A stretch of 64,000 nucleotides of DNA from Herbaspirillum sp. SJZ106 (lineage in GTDB: Bacteria; Pseudomonadota; Gammaproteobacteria; Burkholderiales; Burkholderiaceae_D): assembly GCF_006715495.1 (NCBI RefSeq), contig NZ_VFNI01000002.1, positions 806,001 to 870,000 of the forward strand, in the 5' to 3' direction. Every line of letters starts with the position of its first letter. Within the stretch, counting starts at the first letter, position 1. The notes under the pieces were generated by a model, which saw only the letters and a program-made list of their open reading frames with translations, was not told the DNA's origin and searched no databases. This document shows positions 1 through 8,820 of this stretch, piece by piece. Made by a program: the position numbers and the translations under genes.

Positions 1-435
1 GAATGCCAGGAAACAGGATGCGAGAAAGACGAGTGCGGCCTCTACCACGTTGCGCCAGTTGTGCCGAAAGAATTCCCCTGTTTCACTCGGATTCGAGTTG
101 AAGATGGCCTGTAAGACCAGGATCGGATTGGGGCGCAGTCCAAAGTAATCGCGCAAAAATCCTTTCAGCGTCGCATCGAGGAAAAAAAGCAGGAGGATCA
201 GGAACGTGCTCGCCGACAACCAATGGGGGCGCCGACGGAAATAGGGGATGGCGATGAACATTCCCGTAATGCCGGGCAGGGCGCTCGCCATCAGGATGCT
301 GCTCTTGGCCAGCTCATTCGTGCTCACCATGCCAAGCATCCAGAACATGCCCAGGCCGACCAGACCGATGCAAAGCCGATTGCGCAATTGTTTCAATTTT
401 GCTCTTTCTGCCGCCCTCGTCGGCAAATCCGTCAT
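1..435 (-). CDS. Phosphoethanolamine transferase-type (sulfatase family) membrane protein, N-terminal part, cut by window edge
   Basis: The frame reads leftward from an ATG at 435 and stays open to base 1, giving 145 residues of an incomplete protein. An in-frame ATG at 450 is an alternative start. It shows hydrophobic segments at roughly residues 23-42, 46-62 and 70-88. A conserved stretch reading FLRDYFGLRPNPILVLQAIF follows, then SNPSETGEF and another hydrophobic segment. This arrangement is typical of the N-terminal membrane half of inner-membrane lipid A or opg-type phosphoethanolamine transferases, whose catalytic sulfatase domain would lie beyond the window. The exact substrate cannot be told from this part. 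No partner gene is visible. Confidence 0.65.
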   Translation of the reverse strand, partial: MTDLPTRAAERAKLKQLRNRLCIGLVGLGMFWMLGMVSTNELAKSSILMASALPGITGMFIAIPYFRRRPHWLSASTFLILLLFFLDATLKGFLRDYFGLRPNPILVLQAIFNSNPSETGEFFRHNWRNVVEAALVFLASCFLAF

Positions 436-604
436 GCGCCTTGGGCGCATCCCTTCGAACCCTGGTTTCTGTTGTGCGGCCTCGTTCTGGAAAGCGATTT
501 ATTGTCGGGACGTTGTGCAGTGAACGCAGGCTGCGCGGTATGACACGCTAACCGCTAATTTGTTTCGTTGAAACCGCAAGTCTTGGGATGGGTGACAGGG
601 CGGA

Positions 605-1033
605 TCACTTGCCCGACGCAACACGTTGCCCCTGCGCGTCGATGACGGCTTCACCGTCTTCTTTCGTGAAGGCTCCCTGTTGCGGATGCGGCAGGATCTC
701 CAGCACCACTTCGGATGGCCGGCACAGGCGCGTTCCCTTGGAGGTCACCACAAACGGCCGGTTGATCAGGATCGGGTGGGCCAGCATGGCATCGAGCAAC
801 TGCTCGTCGGTCAGCGCCGGGTTGTCCAGGCCCAGCTCGGCATAGGGCGTTCCCTTTTGGCGCATCGCCTCGCGCACGCCCAGGCCGGCATCCTGGATCA
901 GTTTGGCCAGGGTTTCGCGCGAAGGGGGATGCTGGAGATAGTCGATGACAATCGGTTCTTCGCCGCTGTTGCGGATCATCGCCAGGGTGTTGCGGGAGGT
1001 TCCGCAGGCAGGGTTGTGGTAGATCGTGGTCAT
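605..1033 (-). CDS. arsC: Arsenate reductase, glutaredoxin-coupled type
   Basis: This 142-residue cytoplasmic enzyme reduces arsenate to arsenite for export by ArsB. The N-terminus IYHNPACGTSRNT carries the catalytic Cys10. Arg58, Arg92 and Arg105 sit at a constant offset of two from the E. coli plasmid R773 ArsC residues Arg60, Arg94 and Arg107 that bind the oxyanion. Length matches the family. An AAGGA Shine-Dalgarno lies 8 bases before the ATG. It is the last gene of arsR-arsB-arsC, 78 bases after arsB, so it should be induced with them by ArsR release. Confidence 0.95.
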   Translation of the reverse strand: MTTIYHNPACGTSRNTLAMIRNSGEEPIVIDYLQHPPSRETLAKLIQDAGLGVREAMRQKGTPYAELGLDNPALTDEQLLDAMLAHPILINRPFVVTSKGTRLCRPSEVVLEILPHPQQGAFTKEDGEAVIDAQGQRVASGK

Positions 1034-1111
1034 GGTGTCATCCTTGTGTGAAATCGGCTTGGAGCCCGTCGGCCGGGGAGCGTCGCCAATGGGAAAGCGG
1101 CCGGGGCCGTC

Positions 1112-2395
1112 TCAACCGCCCAACCGGAGCGCCAGGGCGCATAGCGTCGCCAGCAGCACCGGCAGCGTCAGCATGGCGCCCACCCGGAAATAATAACCCC
1201 AGGAGATGTGGATGCTCTTCTTGTCGAGGACGTGCAGCCAGAGCAGGGTGGCCAGGCTGCCGATCGGCGTGATCTTGGGGCCGAGGTCGCTGCCGATGAC
1301 GTTGGCGTACACCATGGCTTCCTTCACGACGCCCTGGGCGCTGGCGGCGTCGATCGACAAGGCGCCGACCAGCACGGTGGGCATGTTGTTCATGACCGAG
1401 GACAGGAACGCGGTCAGCAAGCCGGTGCCGATGGCGGCGCCCCAGACGCCATGCTGGGCGAAGCCATTCAATACGCCCGTGAGATAGCCTGTCAGGCCGG
1501 CATTGCGCAATCCGTACACCACCAGGTACATCCCCAGCGAGAAGAAGACGATCTGCCAGGGCGCGCCTTTGACGACTTCGCGGGTGGAGATGATGTGGCC
1601 GCGGCCGGCCACGGCCAGCAAGATCAGCGCCCCGACGGCGGCCACCGCGCTGATCGGCACGCCCAGGCCTTCCAGCCAGAAGAAGCCGGCCAGCAGCAGG
1701 GCCAGCACCCACCAGCCGGCAACGAAGGTGGCGCGGTCGCGGATGGCTGCGGCCGGCGACTGGAGCTGCGCCAGGTCATAGCTTGCGGGAATGTCGCGCC
1801 GGAAGCAGGCGAAAAGCGCCAGGAGCGTGGCCAGCACCGAGACGATATTGACCGGGACCATGATGGACGCGTACTCGGCGAAACCGATCTTGAAGAAATC
1901 GGCCGAGACGATGTTGACCAGGTTCGATACCACCAGCGGCAAGCTGGCCGTATCGGCGATGAAGCCGGCCGCCATCACGAAGGCCAGGGTCGCCCGGGGC
2001 GGGAAGCGCAATGCCAGCAGAATGGCGATGACGATGGGCGTGAGGATCAGGGCCGCGCCATCGTTGGCGAACAGCGCGGAGACGGCGGCGCCCAGCAAGA
2101 CCAGCAAGCCGAACAGGAACCGGCCCCGGCCGCCGCCCCAGCGGGCCACGTGCAGGGCCGCCCATTCGAAGAAGCCGGCCTTGTCCAGCAGCAGGCTGCT
2201 GATGATGATGGCGATGAAGGTGCCGGTGGCATTCCAGACAATATGCCACACCGCCGGGATATCCGACCAATGGACTACGCCGCAGAGCAGCGCCACGGCG
2301 GCGCCGGCACATGCGCTCCAGCCGATGCCCAGCCCCCTGGGCTGCCAGATCACGAATATCAGGGTAAGCAGGAAAATGAGAAATGCCGCAAGCAC
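1112..2395 (-). CDS. arsB: Arsenite efflux permease ArsB
   Basis: A 427-residue integral inner-membrane carrier that exports arsenite, using the proton gradient or an ArsA ATPase where one exists; none is seen here. It has about 11-12 hydrophobic segments and the family signatures [15 protein letters not shown] and [19 protein letters not shown]. The start is a GTG with AAGGA seven bases upstream. It lies 57 bases after arsR and 78 before arsC, in one operon. It belongs to the ArsB/NhaD ion-transporter superfamily rather than the Acr3 type. Confidence 0.93.
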   Translation of the reverse strand: MLAAFLIFLLTLIFVIWQPRGLGIGWSACAGAAVALLCGVVHWSDIPAVWHIVWNATGTFIAIIISSLLLDKAGFFEWAALHVARWGGGRGRFLFGLLVLLGAAVSALFANDGAALILTPIVIAILLALRFPPRATLAFVMAAGFIADTASLPLVVSNLVNIVSADFFKIGFAEYASIMVPVNIVSVLATLLALFACFRRDIPASYDLAQLQSPAAAIRDRATFVAGWWVLALLLAGFFWLEGLGVPISAVAAVGALILLAVAGRGHIISTREVVKGAPWQIVFFSLGMYLVVYGLRNAGLTGYLTGVLNGFAQHGVWGAAIGTGLLTAFLSSVMNNMPTVLVGALSIDAASAQGVVKEAMVYANVIGSDLGPKITPIGSLATLLWLHVLDKKSIHISWGYYFRVGAMLTLPVLLATLCALALRLGG

Positions 2396-2452
2396 GTCGG
2401 GTCCTTGATGGTGAGTGGGAGGTCGGCGCGCCTGAAAGCGGCCGTTGTAAGG

Positions 2453-2788
2453 TCAGTTCGATGAAGTCGCCGGCTGGCAGCGCACGCCCGCGGGTGCGCA
2501 GGCATTGCCGCCGCAGCAGTTGTCGGTGAGGAAGCCGAGCACCTGGTTCATGGCGGCGTAGTTGGCGGTGTAGATCACAAACCGGCCTTCCTGCCGCGCA
2601 GTCACCAATGAAGCGTGCGCCAGTTCTTTCAAGTGGAACGAGAGCGAGGACGGCGCAATGTCGAGATGCTCGCCGATCTTGCTGGCGGCACTGCCTTCAG
2701 GCCCGAGCTGCACCAAATGGCGGAAGATGGCCAGGCGCGACTCTTGGGCCAGCGCGGCCAGGGCGGTGATGACGGCTTTGGTTTCCAT
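2453..2788 (-). CDS. arsR: ArsR-family metalloregulatory repressor
   Basis: A 111-residue winged-helix repressor whose DNA-binding segment (roughly residues 33-70, with SSLSFHLKELAHASLV) should release the ars operator when arsenite binds. The usual CxC in helix 3 of R773 ArsR is absent. Instead the C-terminus carries Cys91-Cys92, Cys97 and Cys104 in NCCGGNACAPAG. This resembles the C-terminal three-cysteine As(III) site described for Acidithiobacillus-type ArsR proteins. It is first in the operon and sits 18 bases from a palindrome that fits its operator. Confidence 0.93.
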   Translation of the reverse strand: METKAVITALAALAQESRLAIFRHLVQLGPEGSAASKIGEHLDIAPSSLSFHLKELAHASLVTARQEGRFVIYTANYAAMNQVLGFLTDNCCGGNACAPAGVRCQPATSSN

Positions 2789-2806
2789 GGCGGTATTTAA
2801 TTATTC

Positions 2807-2832
2807 AACATTTCAATTATTATTGAAATGTT
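2807..2832 (-). promoter_or_regulatory. ars operator palindrome with overlapping promoter
   Basis: AACATTTCAAT and ATTGAAATGTT form a perfect 11-base inverted repeat around a 4-base spacer, 18 bases upstream of arsR. Reading leftward, TTGCGT, 17 bases and AATAAT can be set as -35 and -10, with the -10 falling inside the palindrome. ArsR binding here would block transcription of the operon. The palindrome is seen directly; promoter and binding are inferred. Confidence 0.75.
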
Positions 2833-3058
2833 TGGCCGACGCAAGTCGTTGCCCTTGCTTGCGGTGCCGGGCGCCCCACAACCCGCTGCATCATGCCAAG
2901 CATCCCCCCTTGAGCCGCCGCAGGTTCCAATGTGGGGCGGGCATGGCGATGCCGCACCACGAAGGACGCGTCTTGAACGCGCCATGGCCCGGATTTGAGG
3001 CATGGTGGTCGCCAAACCTGAATACAGATATGGCACGAAAGCTGCATACAGGTTGGGC

Positions 3059-3784
3059 ATGACCACATCAACCGATATCAGCGCATGCATCCTGGAAGCG
3101 GTTCTCGCCAGGAAGCTGCTGCCCGGCCACAAGTTGAGCGAGCAGCAGCTGGCCAGCCTGTTCGGTTGCAGCCGCACCATCGTGCGTGAAGCATTGACCC
3201 GGTTGGCGGTGCGCCGGCTGGTCACCTCCAGCGTCGGCAGCGGCTGGTATGTCGCGCAGCCCAGCCGGGAAGAGGCGTTCCAGACGTTCGAAGCGCGCCG
3301 CGTCATCGAAACCGGCTTGCTGCGCCTGCGCACGGCGCTGGATAAAGCCACGCTGCGCAAGTTGCGCCAGCATCTCAAGCGGCAAAAACTGGCGCTGCAA
3401 GGCGGCGATATTGCGCAGCGCAGTTTCCTGCTGGGGGATTTCCATGTCTGCCTGGCCGATTGCCTGGGCAATCCGGTCCTGGCTGAAACGCTGCGCGACC
3501 TCACCGCGCGCACCACGCTGATCGCGCTGCATCACCAATCCGACGAGGAGGCGCTGCACTCCTATACCGAGCACACGGCGATCGTCGCGGCTCTGGAAGC
3601 GGGCGACCTGGCCAGGGCACAGGCGCTGCTGGACAGCCACCTGGATACCTGGGACCGCAAGCTCCCCCTCGATGGCGAGCCCCATGCCGCCGCCAGCGCC
3701 GATCCCGTAGCGCGGCTGCGCCGCATCCTGCAGCCCTTGCCCGCGGGCATCGGTTGGCAGGCCCCGCCGATTTTGCAGCACTGA
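3059..3784 (+). CDS. GntR-family transcriptional regulator (FadR/FCD type)
   Basis: An N-terminal winged helix (about residues 5-70, with LSEQQLASLFGCSRTIVREALTR in the recognition region) is followed by a helical FCD-like ligand domain. That domain shows FHVCLADCLGN and SYTEHTAIVAALEAGD, whose His residues usually bind a metal and an organic acid. The chosen ATG at 3059 gives 241 residues; an in-frame ATG at 3002 would add 19. It lies 65 bases before a binding protein, amidase and hydratase on the same strand, so it probably controls their use of a nitrogenous or carboxylic compound. Confidence 0.88.
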   Translation: MTTSTDISACILEAVLARKLLPGHKLSEQQLASLFGCSRTIVREALTRLAVRRLVTSSVGSGWYVAQPSREEAFQTFEARRVIETGLLRLRTALDKATLRKLRQHLKRQKLALQGGDIAQRSFLLGDFHVCLADCLGNPVLAETLRDLTARTTLIALHHQSDEEALHSYTEHTAIVAALEAGDLARAQALLDSHLDTWDRKLPLDGEPHAAASADPVARLRRILQPLPAGIGWQAPPILQH

Positions 3785-3849
3785 CCGGCACGCCTGCCGC
3801 GTCGGGCGGCGGGGTGTTTTCTATTGACGCAGCCAACAGGGAGAGTGAA

Positions 3850-4635
3850 ATGAAAACTTGGAAAATCAAGGTATTGGCCAGCCTGCTGCTGGCCGCCACG
3901 GCTTGCGCGGCGACGGCGCAGAGCATGCTGGAGGATATTCAGAAGTCGCGCCAGATCCGGATCGCGGTGCCGACCGACTTCGCTCCCTATGGTTTTGTCG
4001 ACGCCGACATGCAGCCGAAGGGCCTGGATATCGACATGGCCAACCTGGTGGCGGCGAAACTGGGCGCCAAGGCGGTCCTGGTGCCGGTCACCAGCGCCAA
4101 CCGCATTCCCTACCTGCAGACGCACAAGGTGGATATTGTCATCTCGACCCTGGGCAAGAACGCCGAGCGCGAGAAGGTGGTCGATTTCACCGCGGCGTAC
4201 TCGCCCTTTTTCATCGGCGTGTTCGGGCCCAAGGCGATGGCGGTCAAAGGCGGCCCCGACCTGGCCGGCAAGAGCATCGGCGTGACCCGCGGTTCGATGG
4301 ATGACATGGAACTGAGCAAGGTCGCGCCGTCCAGCGCCACCTTGCGCCGTTTCGAAGACAACAACAGCACCATCGCCGCCTTCGCCGCGGGCCAGACCCA
4401 ACTGGTGGCGACCAGCGTGCAGGTGGCCGACGTGCTGATGAAGAACAATCCCCAGCTCAACACCGAATTCAAGTTCGTGCTGAAGGTCTCGCCCAATTTC
4501 ATCGGCCTTCCGAAAAACGAAGACAAGCTGCGGGCCCGCCTCAATGACATCCTGGCCGCAGCCAAGGCCAGCGGCGAACTCGACAAGCTGTCGCAAAAAT
4601 GGCTGGGACGTCCGGCCGGCGAACTGCCCGAGTAA
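3850..4635 (+). CDS. Periplasmic polar amino-acid-type ABC substrate-binding protein (orphan)
   Basis: The 261-residue product begins with a cleavable signal peptide (hydrophobic core LASLLLAATACA, cut after ATAQ) and continues as a family 3 solute-binding fold. The family hallmark GLDIDMANLVAAKLG is present. GGGAG upstream of ATG 3850 supports this start over a longer reading frame. No permease or ATPase gene is adjacent, which is unusual; it must borrow a transporter encoded elsewhere. It directly abuts the amidase gene, whose ATG follows its stop codon, so the bound ligand may be the amide or a related amino compound. Confidence 0.87.
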   Translation: MKTWKIKVLASLLLAATACAATAQSMLEDIQKSRQIRIAVPTDFAPYGFVDADMQPKGLDIDMANLVAAKLGAKAVLVPVTSANRIPYLQTHKVDIVISTLGKNAEREKVVDFTAAYSPFFIGVFGPKAMAVKGGPDLAGKSIGVTRGSMDDMELSKVAPSSATLRRFEDNNSTIAAFAAGQTQLVATSVQVADVLMKNNPQLNTEFKFVLKVSPNFIGLPKNEDKLRARLNDILAAAKASGELDKLSQKWLGRPAGELPE

Positions 4636-6048
4636 ATGGAGCCCTCTGCGCAAATGGATGCCGCCGGCGACCTGTGTCGCCTGGGCGCGGCGGCGCTGGC
4701 CGACGGATACCGGCGCGGGGCGTTCACGCCGGTCGACGCCGCGCTGGCGTGCCTGGCGCGCATCGAGCAATGCCAGCCGACCATCAACGCCATGACCGCG
4801 GTGGTCGCCCATGGCGCGCTGGAGGCGGCGCATGCCAGCGCGCGCCGCTGGGCCGCCGGCGCAGCATGGGGAGTGCTGGACGGGATACCGCTGACCGTGA
4901 AGGACAATCTTCACGTGCGCGGCATGCCGACCACCTGGGGAAGCCGGCTCTACGGCGCCGGCCCGGAGGCGGCAGATGAACTGCCGGTGGCGCGCCTGCG
5001 TGCGGCGGGCGCGGTCTTGCTCGGCAAGAGCAACCTTCCCGAGTTCGCCATGCAGGGCTATACCTCCAATCTGCGCTTCGGTACCACCCGCAATCCCTGG
5101 GATGTGCGCCTGACGCCCGGCGGTTCCTCGGGAGGCGCCGCCGCGGCAGTGGCTTCCGGCTGCGGCCCGCTGGCGCTGGCAACCGACGGCGGCGGTTCGA
5201 TCAGGCGGCCGGCGGCGCATTGCGGCCTGTTCGGTTTCAAGCCGTCGGCAGGCCTGGTGCCGCGGCAGGGCGGCTTGCCGGAGATTTTCCTGGAATACGA
5301 AAGCGTCGGCGGGCTGGGCCGGTCGGTCCAGGATGTGCGGATCTTGATGGAAGTCCTGGCCGCGCAGCCGCTGCGCTCGCCGCCCTCCGAGGTGGCAGCG
5401 GCGCGCCGCATTCTTTATCTGCCGCGGTTTGCCGGCGTCGAGGTCGATCCCGGCATTGCGGCCAATGCGCAGGCGGTTGCACGCTGCCTGTCCAGGCTCG
5501 GGCATGTCGTGGTCGAGCAGGCCGCGTTCGATCTGGCCGATGCCGTCAACGAGTTGTGGCCATCCCTGTCGGCGGCGGGCCTGGCGTGGCTGGCGCAGAC
5601 GCAGCCCGGCGCCTTCGAAGAGCGGTGCGGCGCGGTGGCGCGCGCGACCTTGATGGCCGGCCGCGCGTTGCCCGGCAGCGCGCTGTATACGCTGCAGCGC
5701 GAAGTGATGCTGCTGCGGCGCGCGATGGCGCAGCTGTGGCATGCGCATGATTTCATTCTCACGCCCGCCACGGCCGCCTTGCCGTGGGCGGCGGATGAGG
5801 CTTTCCCGGCGATCATCGGCGGCCGGCCCGCCGGGCCGCGCGACCACGCGGTCTTCACCGCGCTGGCCAACGCGGCCGGGCTGCCTGCCATCGCCATTCC
5901 CACCGGGCTGGTCGCCGGCCTGCCCACCGGGATGCAACTGATCGCGCCGCGCGGCGCCGACGCCGCGCTGTTGGCGTTCGCCGAACATATGGCAATGGAA
6001 CTGCCCGCCCTGGGCATGGCCATGCCGCCATCTCTGGCGCCTGATTGA
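4636..6048 (+). CDS. Amidase-signature family hydrolase
   Basis: A 470-residue enzyme of the amidase signature family, which hydrolyses C-N amide bonds with a Ser-cisSer-Lys triad. The triad is visible: Lys89 in PLTVKDN, the cis-Ser in GGSSGG (Ser164/165) and the nucleophile Ser188 in DGGGSIRRPA. The ATG starts immediately after the stop of the binding protein; a second ATG at 4654 is an alternative. It lies ten bases before the hydratase gene. The substrate cannot be told from sequence alone; AtzF, indole acetamide and aryl amidases all share these motifs. No GatB/GatC neighbours, so it is not a tRNA amidotransferase subunit. Confidence 0.9.
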   Translation: MEPSAQMDAAGDLCRLGAAALADGYRRGAFTPVDAALACLARIEQCQPTINAMTAVVAHGALEAAHASARRWAAGAAWGVLDGIPLTVKDNLHVRGMPTTWGSRLYGAGPEAADELPVARLRAAGAVLLGKSNLPEFAMQGYTSNLRFGTTRNPWDVRLTPGGSSGGAAAAVASGCGPLALATDGGGSIRRPAAHCGLFGFKPSAGLVPRQGGLPEIFLEYESVGGLGRSVQDVRILMEVLAAQPLRSPPSEVAAARRILYLPRFAGVEVDPGIAANAQAVARCLSRLGHVVVEQAAFDLADAVNELWPSLSAAGLAWLAQTQPGAFEERCGAVARATLMAGRALPGSALYTLQREVMLLRRAMAQLWHAHDFILTPATAALPWAADEAFPAIIGGRPAGPRDHAVFTALANAAGLPAIAIPTGLVAGLPTGMQLIAPRGADAALLAFAEHMAMELPALGMAMPPSLAPD

Positions 6049-6058
6049 GGCAGAACCG

Positions 6059-6811
6059 ATGCAAGCACACGACATCGCCCGGCTATTGCGGCAGGCCCGG
6101 GAAAGCCGCATTCCCCTGGATTATCGGCAAGTGCCGGTCGACAGCAGAGAGCAGGCCTACGCGGTGCAGGATGCCTGCCTGGATTTCCTGGGGCCTGTCG
6201 GCGGCTGGAAGGTCGGGCACAAGGGGCCGGGGCATGAGCCGCACTGCGCGCCGCTGCCCGCGCTCGGCTTCCATGGCGACGGCGCCGCATTCACGTTGAG
6301 CCAGTGGCCGCTGTGCGGTGTGGAGGTAGAGCTGGCCCTGCGCCTGCGCGCCGATGTCGGGCCGGGCGAGCTGGCGGCATCGGGCATCGATATCGGCGAA
6401 ATATTCGACGCCGCAATGCCGGCTTTCGAGATCGTCGAAACCAGGCTGGCGCCATTTCCTAGCCCCAATCCCAACGCGGCATTGGCCGACCTGCAGAGCC
6501 ATGGCGCCATCGTCCTCGGCCCGGAAATCCCGATCGAATCGATGGGCCTGATCGATTTTTCCGGGCTCGAGGCCAGCCTGGAGGTCGGCGGTGCATTGGT
6601 CGCCCAGGCCAAGGGCGGCAACCCCATGCGCGATCTGGAGATGGTCGTCGCCTGGCTGGCCAGGCATGCGCAGCGACGCGGCATGCCCTTGCAAAAAGGA
6701 CAGGTCGTCATGACCGGCTCGTGCACCGGCATGCATTTCATGAAAAGTCCGGCCGCGGTGATCGGGCGGCTGGGACGATTGAATGCGGTGATGTGTACAT
6801 TTGGCGTGTAG
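6059..6811 (+). CDS. 2-keto-4-pentenoate hydratase-like protein (MhpD/HpaH family)
   Basis: A 250-residue FAH-superfamily protein. GWKVGHK (about 49-55) and GVEVELALRL with Glu89 and Glu91 correspond to the substrate-binding and divalent-metal segments of 2-hydroxypenta-2,4-dienoate hydratases and 4-oxalocrotonate decarboxylases. TGSCTG near residue 221 is the usual C-terminal family motif. A GAGG Shine-Dalgarno precedes the ATG. It is the last gene after the amidase and likely acts on the acid released there. Whether it is a hydratase or decarboxylase cannot be decided from sequence. Confidence 0.82.
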   Translation: MQAHDIARLLRQARESRIPLDYRQVPVDSREQAYAVQDACLDFLGPVGGWKVGHKGPGHEPHCAPLPALGFHGDGAAFTLSQWPLCGVEVELALRLRADVGPGELAASGIDIGEIFDAAMPAFEIVETRLAPFPSPNPNAALADLQSHGAIVLGPEIPIESMGLIDFSGLEASLEVGGALVAQAKGGNPMRDLEMVVAWLARHAQRRGMPLQKGQVVMTGSCTGMHFMKSPAAVIGRLGRLNAVMCTFGV

Positions 6812-6963
6812 CAACCTGGCCAAGGCATGCCGGGGAGGCCGGGCATCCATGGCGTGGTGGCCGAGCCTTTGGGCAGTGAAACGATGCAAGGGGGAGGCGG
6901 TGGAGGGCGCGACAGGAAAACGGCGCAAATGGATTCGCTGAGCATTTTTTTGCGAAATGATAT

Positions 6964-6977
6964 ATGATGGTCATCAT
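6964..6977. promoter_or_regulatory. Candidate TetR operator at the regulator start
   Basis: ATGATG and CATCAT flank two bases. A related, less symmetric copy (ATGATGATCGTAAT) occurs at 7617-7630, 62 bases before the SDR gene. Two similar sites next to a TetR gene and its probable target suggest co-regulation. This is inference from similarity only. Confidence 0.45.
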
Positions 6978-7572
6978 GAAATCGAAAGCCATTGGGCAAA
7001 AAACCGCCAGCCGCAAGGAAATCACGCATGAGCGCATCGTTGAGGTCGCCGCGCGCGCGATTCGGCGCAGCGGTTATCACGGCACCGGAGTGGCCGACAT
7101 CATGAAGGAAGCCGGGCTGACGCACGGCGGCTTCTACGCCCACTTCGCGTCGCGTGAAGCGTTGCTGGCGGAAGCGGCGGATCGTGCCGGCGCGGAAGCC
7201 GTCGGTCTGTCGGAACGCATCGCTGCCGCGGTTCCGCCCGGGCAGGCTTTGCCGGCAATGATCCAGGCCTACCTGTCGGCGGAGCATTTTGCCGGGATTG
7301 AAACCGGCTGTCCGATTTCCGCGTTGGGTTCGGAAATGCCGCGCCAGGCGCCAGAGGTGCGGCACGCCGCGACCCGCCGCATCAAAGAGATGATCGATGT
7401 GGTCGCGCGCGAGCTGCCCGGCTGGGGAACCCCGGCCGGACATGAAGAGGCGCTCATGATCGTCGCTTCGATTGTCGGCGCCATGATCATGGCGCGCGCT
7501 GTCGACGACCCCAGGTTGTCTGAAAGTTTTCTCGAGGCGGCACGGAAAAAACTGGCACCGTCCGATTCCTGA
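6964..7572 (+). CDS. TetR/AcrR-family transcriptional repressor
   Basis: A 202-residue regulator with the TetR helix-turn-helix at about residues 20-66 (GYHGTGVADIMKEAGLTHGG, then FYAHFASREALLAEA) and an all-helical ligand domain of the YcdC/TetR_C type. ATG codons at 6964, 6967 and 6976 are all possible. The first two fall within the near-palindrome ATGATGGTCATCAT, so the real start is probably 6976 or the site is an autoregulatory operator overlapping the start. A related sequence lies before the next gene, an SDR dehydrogenase, 119 bases downstream. Confidence 0.9.
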   Translation: MMVIMKSKAIGQKTASRKEITHERIVEVAARAIRRSGYHGTGVADIMKEAGLTHGGFYAHFASREALLAEAADRAGAEAVGLSERIAAAVPPGQALPAMIQAYLSAEHFAGIETGCPISALGSEMPRQAPEVRHAATRRIKEMIDVVARELPGWGTPAGHEEALMIVASIVGAMIMARAVDDPRLSESFLEAARKKLAPSDS

Positions 7573-7691
7573 CTTCAGGGGTGCGGGCATGCGTGCCTGT
7601 TTTTTTGATTGTAAATATGATGATCGTAATATTTTTGTGGAAAAACCTGGTTTAAAGCCGCCGGAGGCTTGTTGATGAAAGTCGGGAGAAC

Positions 7692-8501
7692 ATGATGGAC
7701 AGGAAAATCGCACTGGTGACCGGAGCCTCTTCGGGGATTGGCGAAGCAAGCGCGCTGCGGCTTGCAACAGCCGGGTATAAGGTTTACGGCACGAGTCGGC
7801 GCGGGGCCCAGGGGCAACAGCCGTTCGACATGCTATCGCTCGATGTGACCAGCGACGATTCGGTCGACGCTGCCGTCGACGCAGTGATGAAGCAAAGCGG
7901 CCGGATCGATCTGCTGGTGAACAATGCCGGTTTCGGCGTTGCTCCGGCTGCGGCGGAGGAGAGCTCGCTTGAGCAGGCCCGCTCGATCTTTGAAACCAAC
8001 TTTTTCGGGCTGGTTCGAATGACGCGCGCCGTGGTTCCTCACATGCGCCGGCAGCGTGCCGGCCGTATCCTCAATATCGGTTCGGTGCTGGGTTTTCTGC
8101 CCATGCCCTACATGGCGCTTTACTCCGCGACCAAGCATGCCGTAGCGGGATATTCGGAATCGCTCGACCACGAATTGCGTACGATGGGCATTCGCGTCTC
8201 GGTGATCGAGCCCGGTTATATCCATACCCGGTTCGATGTGAATTCCATGGAGCCCGACAATGCGCTCGACTTGTACCGTGAAATTCGCGCGGCCCTGAAA
8301 CAGCGCGTAAAAGAGCTGGTGAGCGGCGCAGACGGCCCGGAGGTGGTGGCTGACACCGTGCTCAAAGCGGCAAGTGCCCGCCGCCCCGTGCTGCGTTATT
8401 CCGCCGGCGGGTTGGCGAGGCGCTTGCGCTTTTTGCATAGATTCGCTCCGGCGGCCCTGGTCGATGCCGGTATCAGAAAAGACTTGCGGCTGGAATCATG
8501 A
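7692..8501 (+). CDS. Short-chain dehydrogenase/reductase (SDR)
   Basis: A 269-residue classical SDR. The NAD(P)-binding motif TGASSGIG is at 10-17, NNAG at 77-80, and the catalytic set Asn103, Ser131, Tyr144 and Lys148 is complete. SRR at 35-37 after the second strand suggests NADP preference. GGGAG lies upstream; a second in-frame ATG at 7695 has better spacing. The C-terminal region is longer and more basic than in minimal SDRs, resembling oxidoreductases acting on bulky lipophilic substrates. The TetR regulator upstream probably represses it. Confidence 0.9.
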   Translation: MMDRKIALVTGASSGIGEASALRLATAGYKVYGTSRRGAQGQQPFDMLSLDVTSDDSVDAAVDAVMKQSGRIDLLVNNAGFGVAPAAAEESSLEQARSIFETNFFGLVRMTRAVVPHMRRQRAGRILNIGSVLGFLPMPYMALYSATKHAVAGYSESLDHELRTMGIRVSVIEPGYIHTRFDVNSMEPDNALDLYREIRAALKQRVKELVSGADGPEVVADTVLKAASARRPVLRYSAGGLARRLRFLHRFAPAALVDAGIRKDLRLES

Positions 8502-8707
8502 AGATACCGGTTCGCAGCCAACTCGGGCGGCGTGACGCAGAGCAGGAAAGCGGTCGATTGGAAAACGCTGCGGAAGCGGAATGTCCTGCCGTCGTCGCTG
8601 CGACCCGGCATGCGACAGCCGCGAAAGCCATGCATCCGGAGGTTGAGGCCATGGCGATTTTCACTGGCGGCGACATGCGCCTGCGCGCATATTTGGGAAT
8701 CATGTGA
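8498..8707 (+). CDS. Possible small protein overlapping the SDR stop codon
   Basis: A 69-codon frame starts at an ATG that overlaps the SDR stop in an ATGA arrangement, which would allow translational coupling. It contains no motif, signal peptide or membrane segment that I recognise, and much of its composition is what any open frame in GC-rich DNA would give. The 319 bases between the SDR and the next dehydrogenase hold no other convincing gene, so this stretch could equally be a decayed gene or spacer. Confidence 0.2.
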   Translation: MKIPVRSQLGRRDAEQESGRLENAAEAECPAVVAATRHATAAKAMHPEVEAMAIFTGGDMRLRAYLGIM

Positions 8708-8820
8708 GAGCGTTTCGATGGCGTCGGCATCGGGAAAATCCAGGCAGTCAATATTTTGCAGCGAGCCATGAAACCACGGCCAGCATGCAGGAACACCTAA
8801 ACAGAATCGGGAAAGACATC

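Noticed and set aside
1208..2464. 418-codon frame on the + strand
   Set aside because: Antisense to arsB; composition is dominated by Gln, Asp, Gly and Arg as expected of a shadow.
3562..6111. 849-codon open frame on the minus strand
   Set aside because: It is the shadow of the binding-protein and amidase genes, whose catalytic motifs are clear on the + strand.
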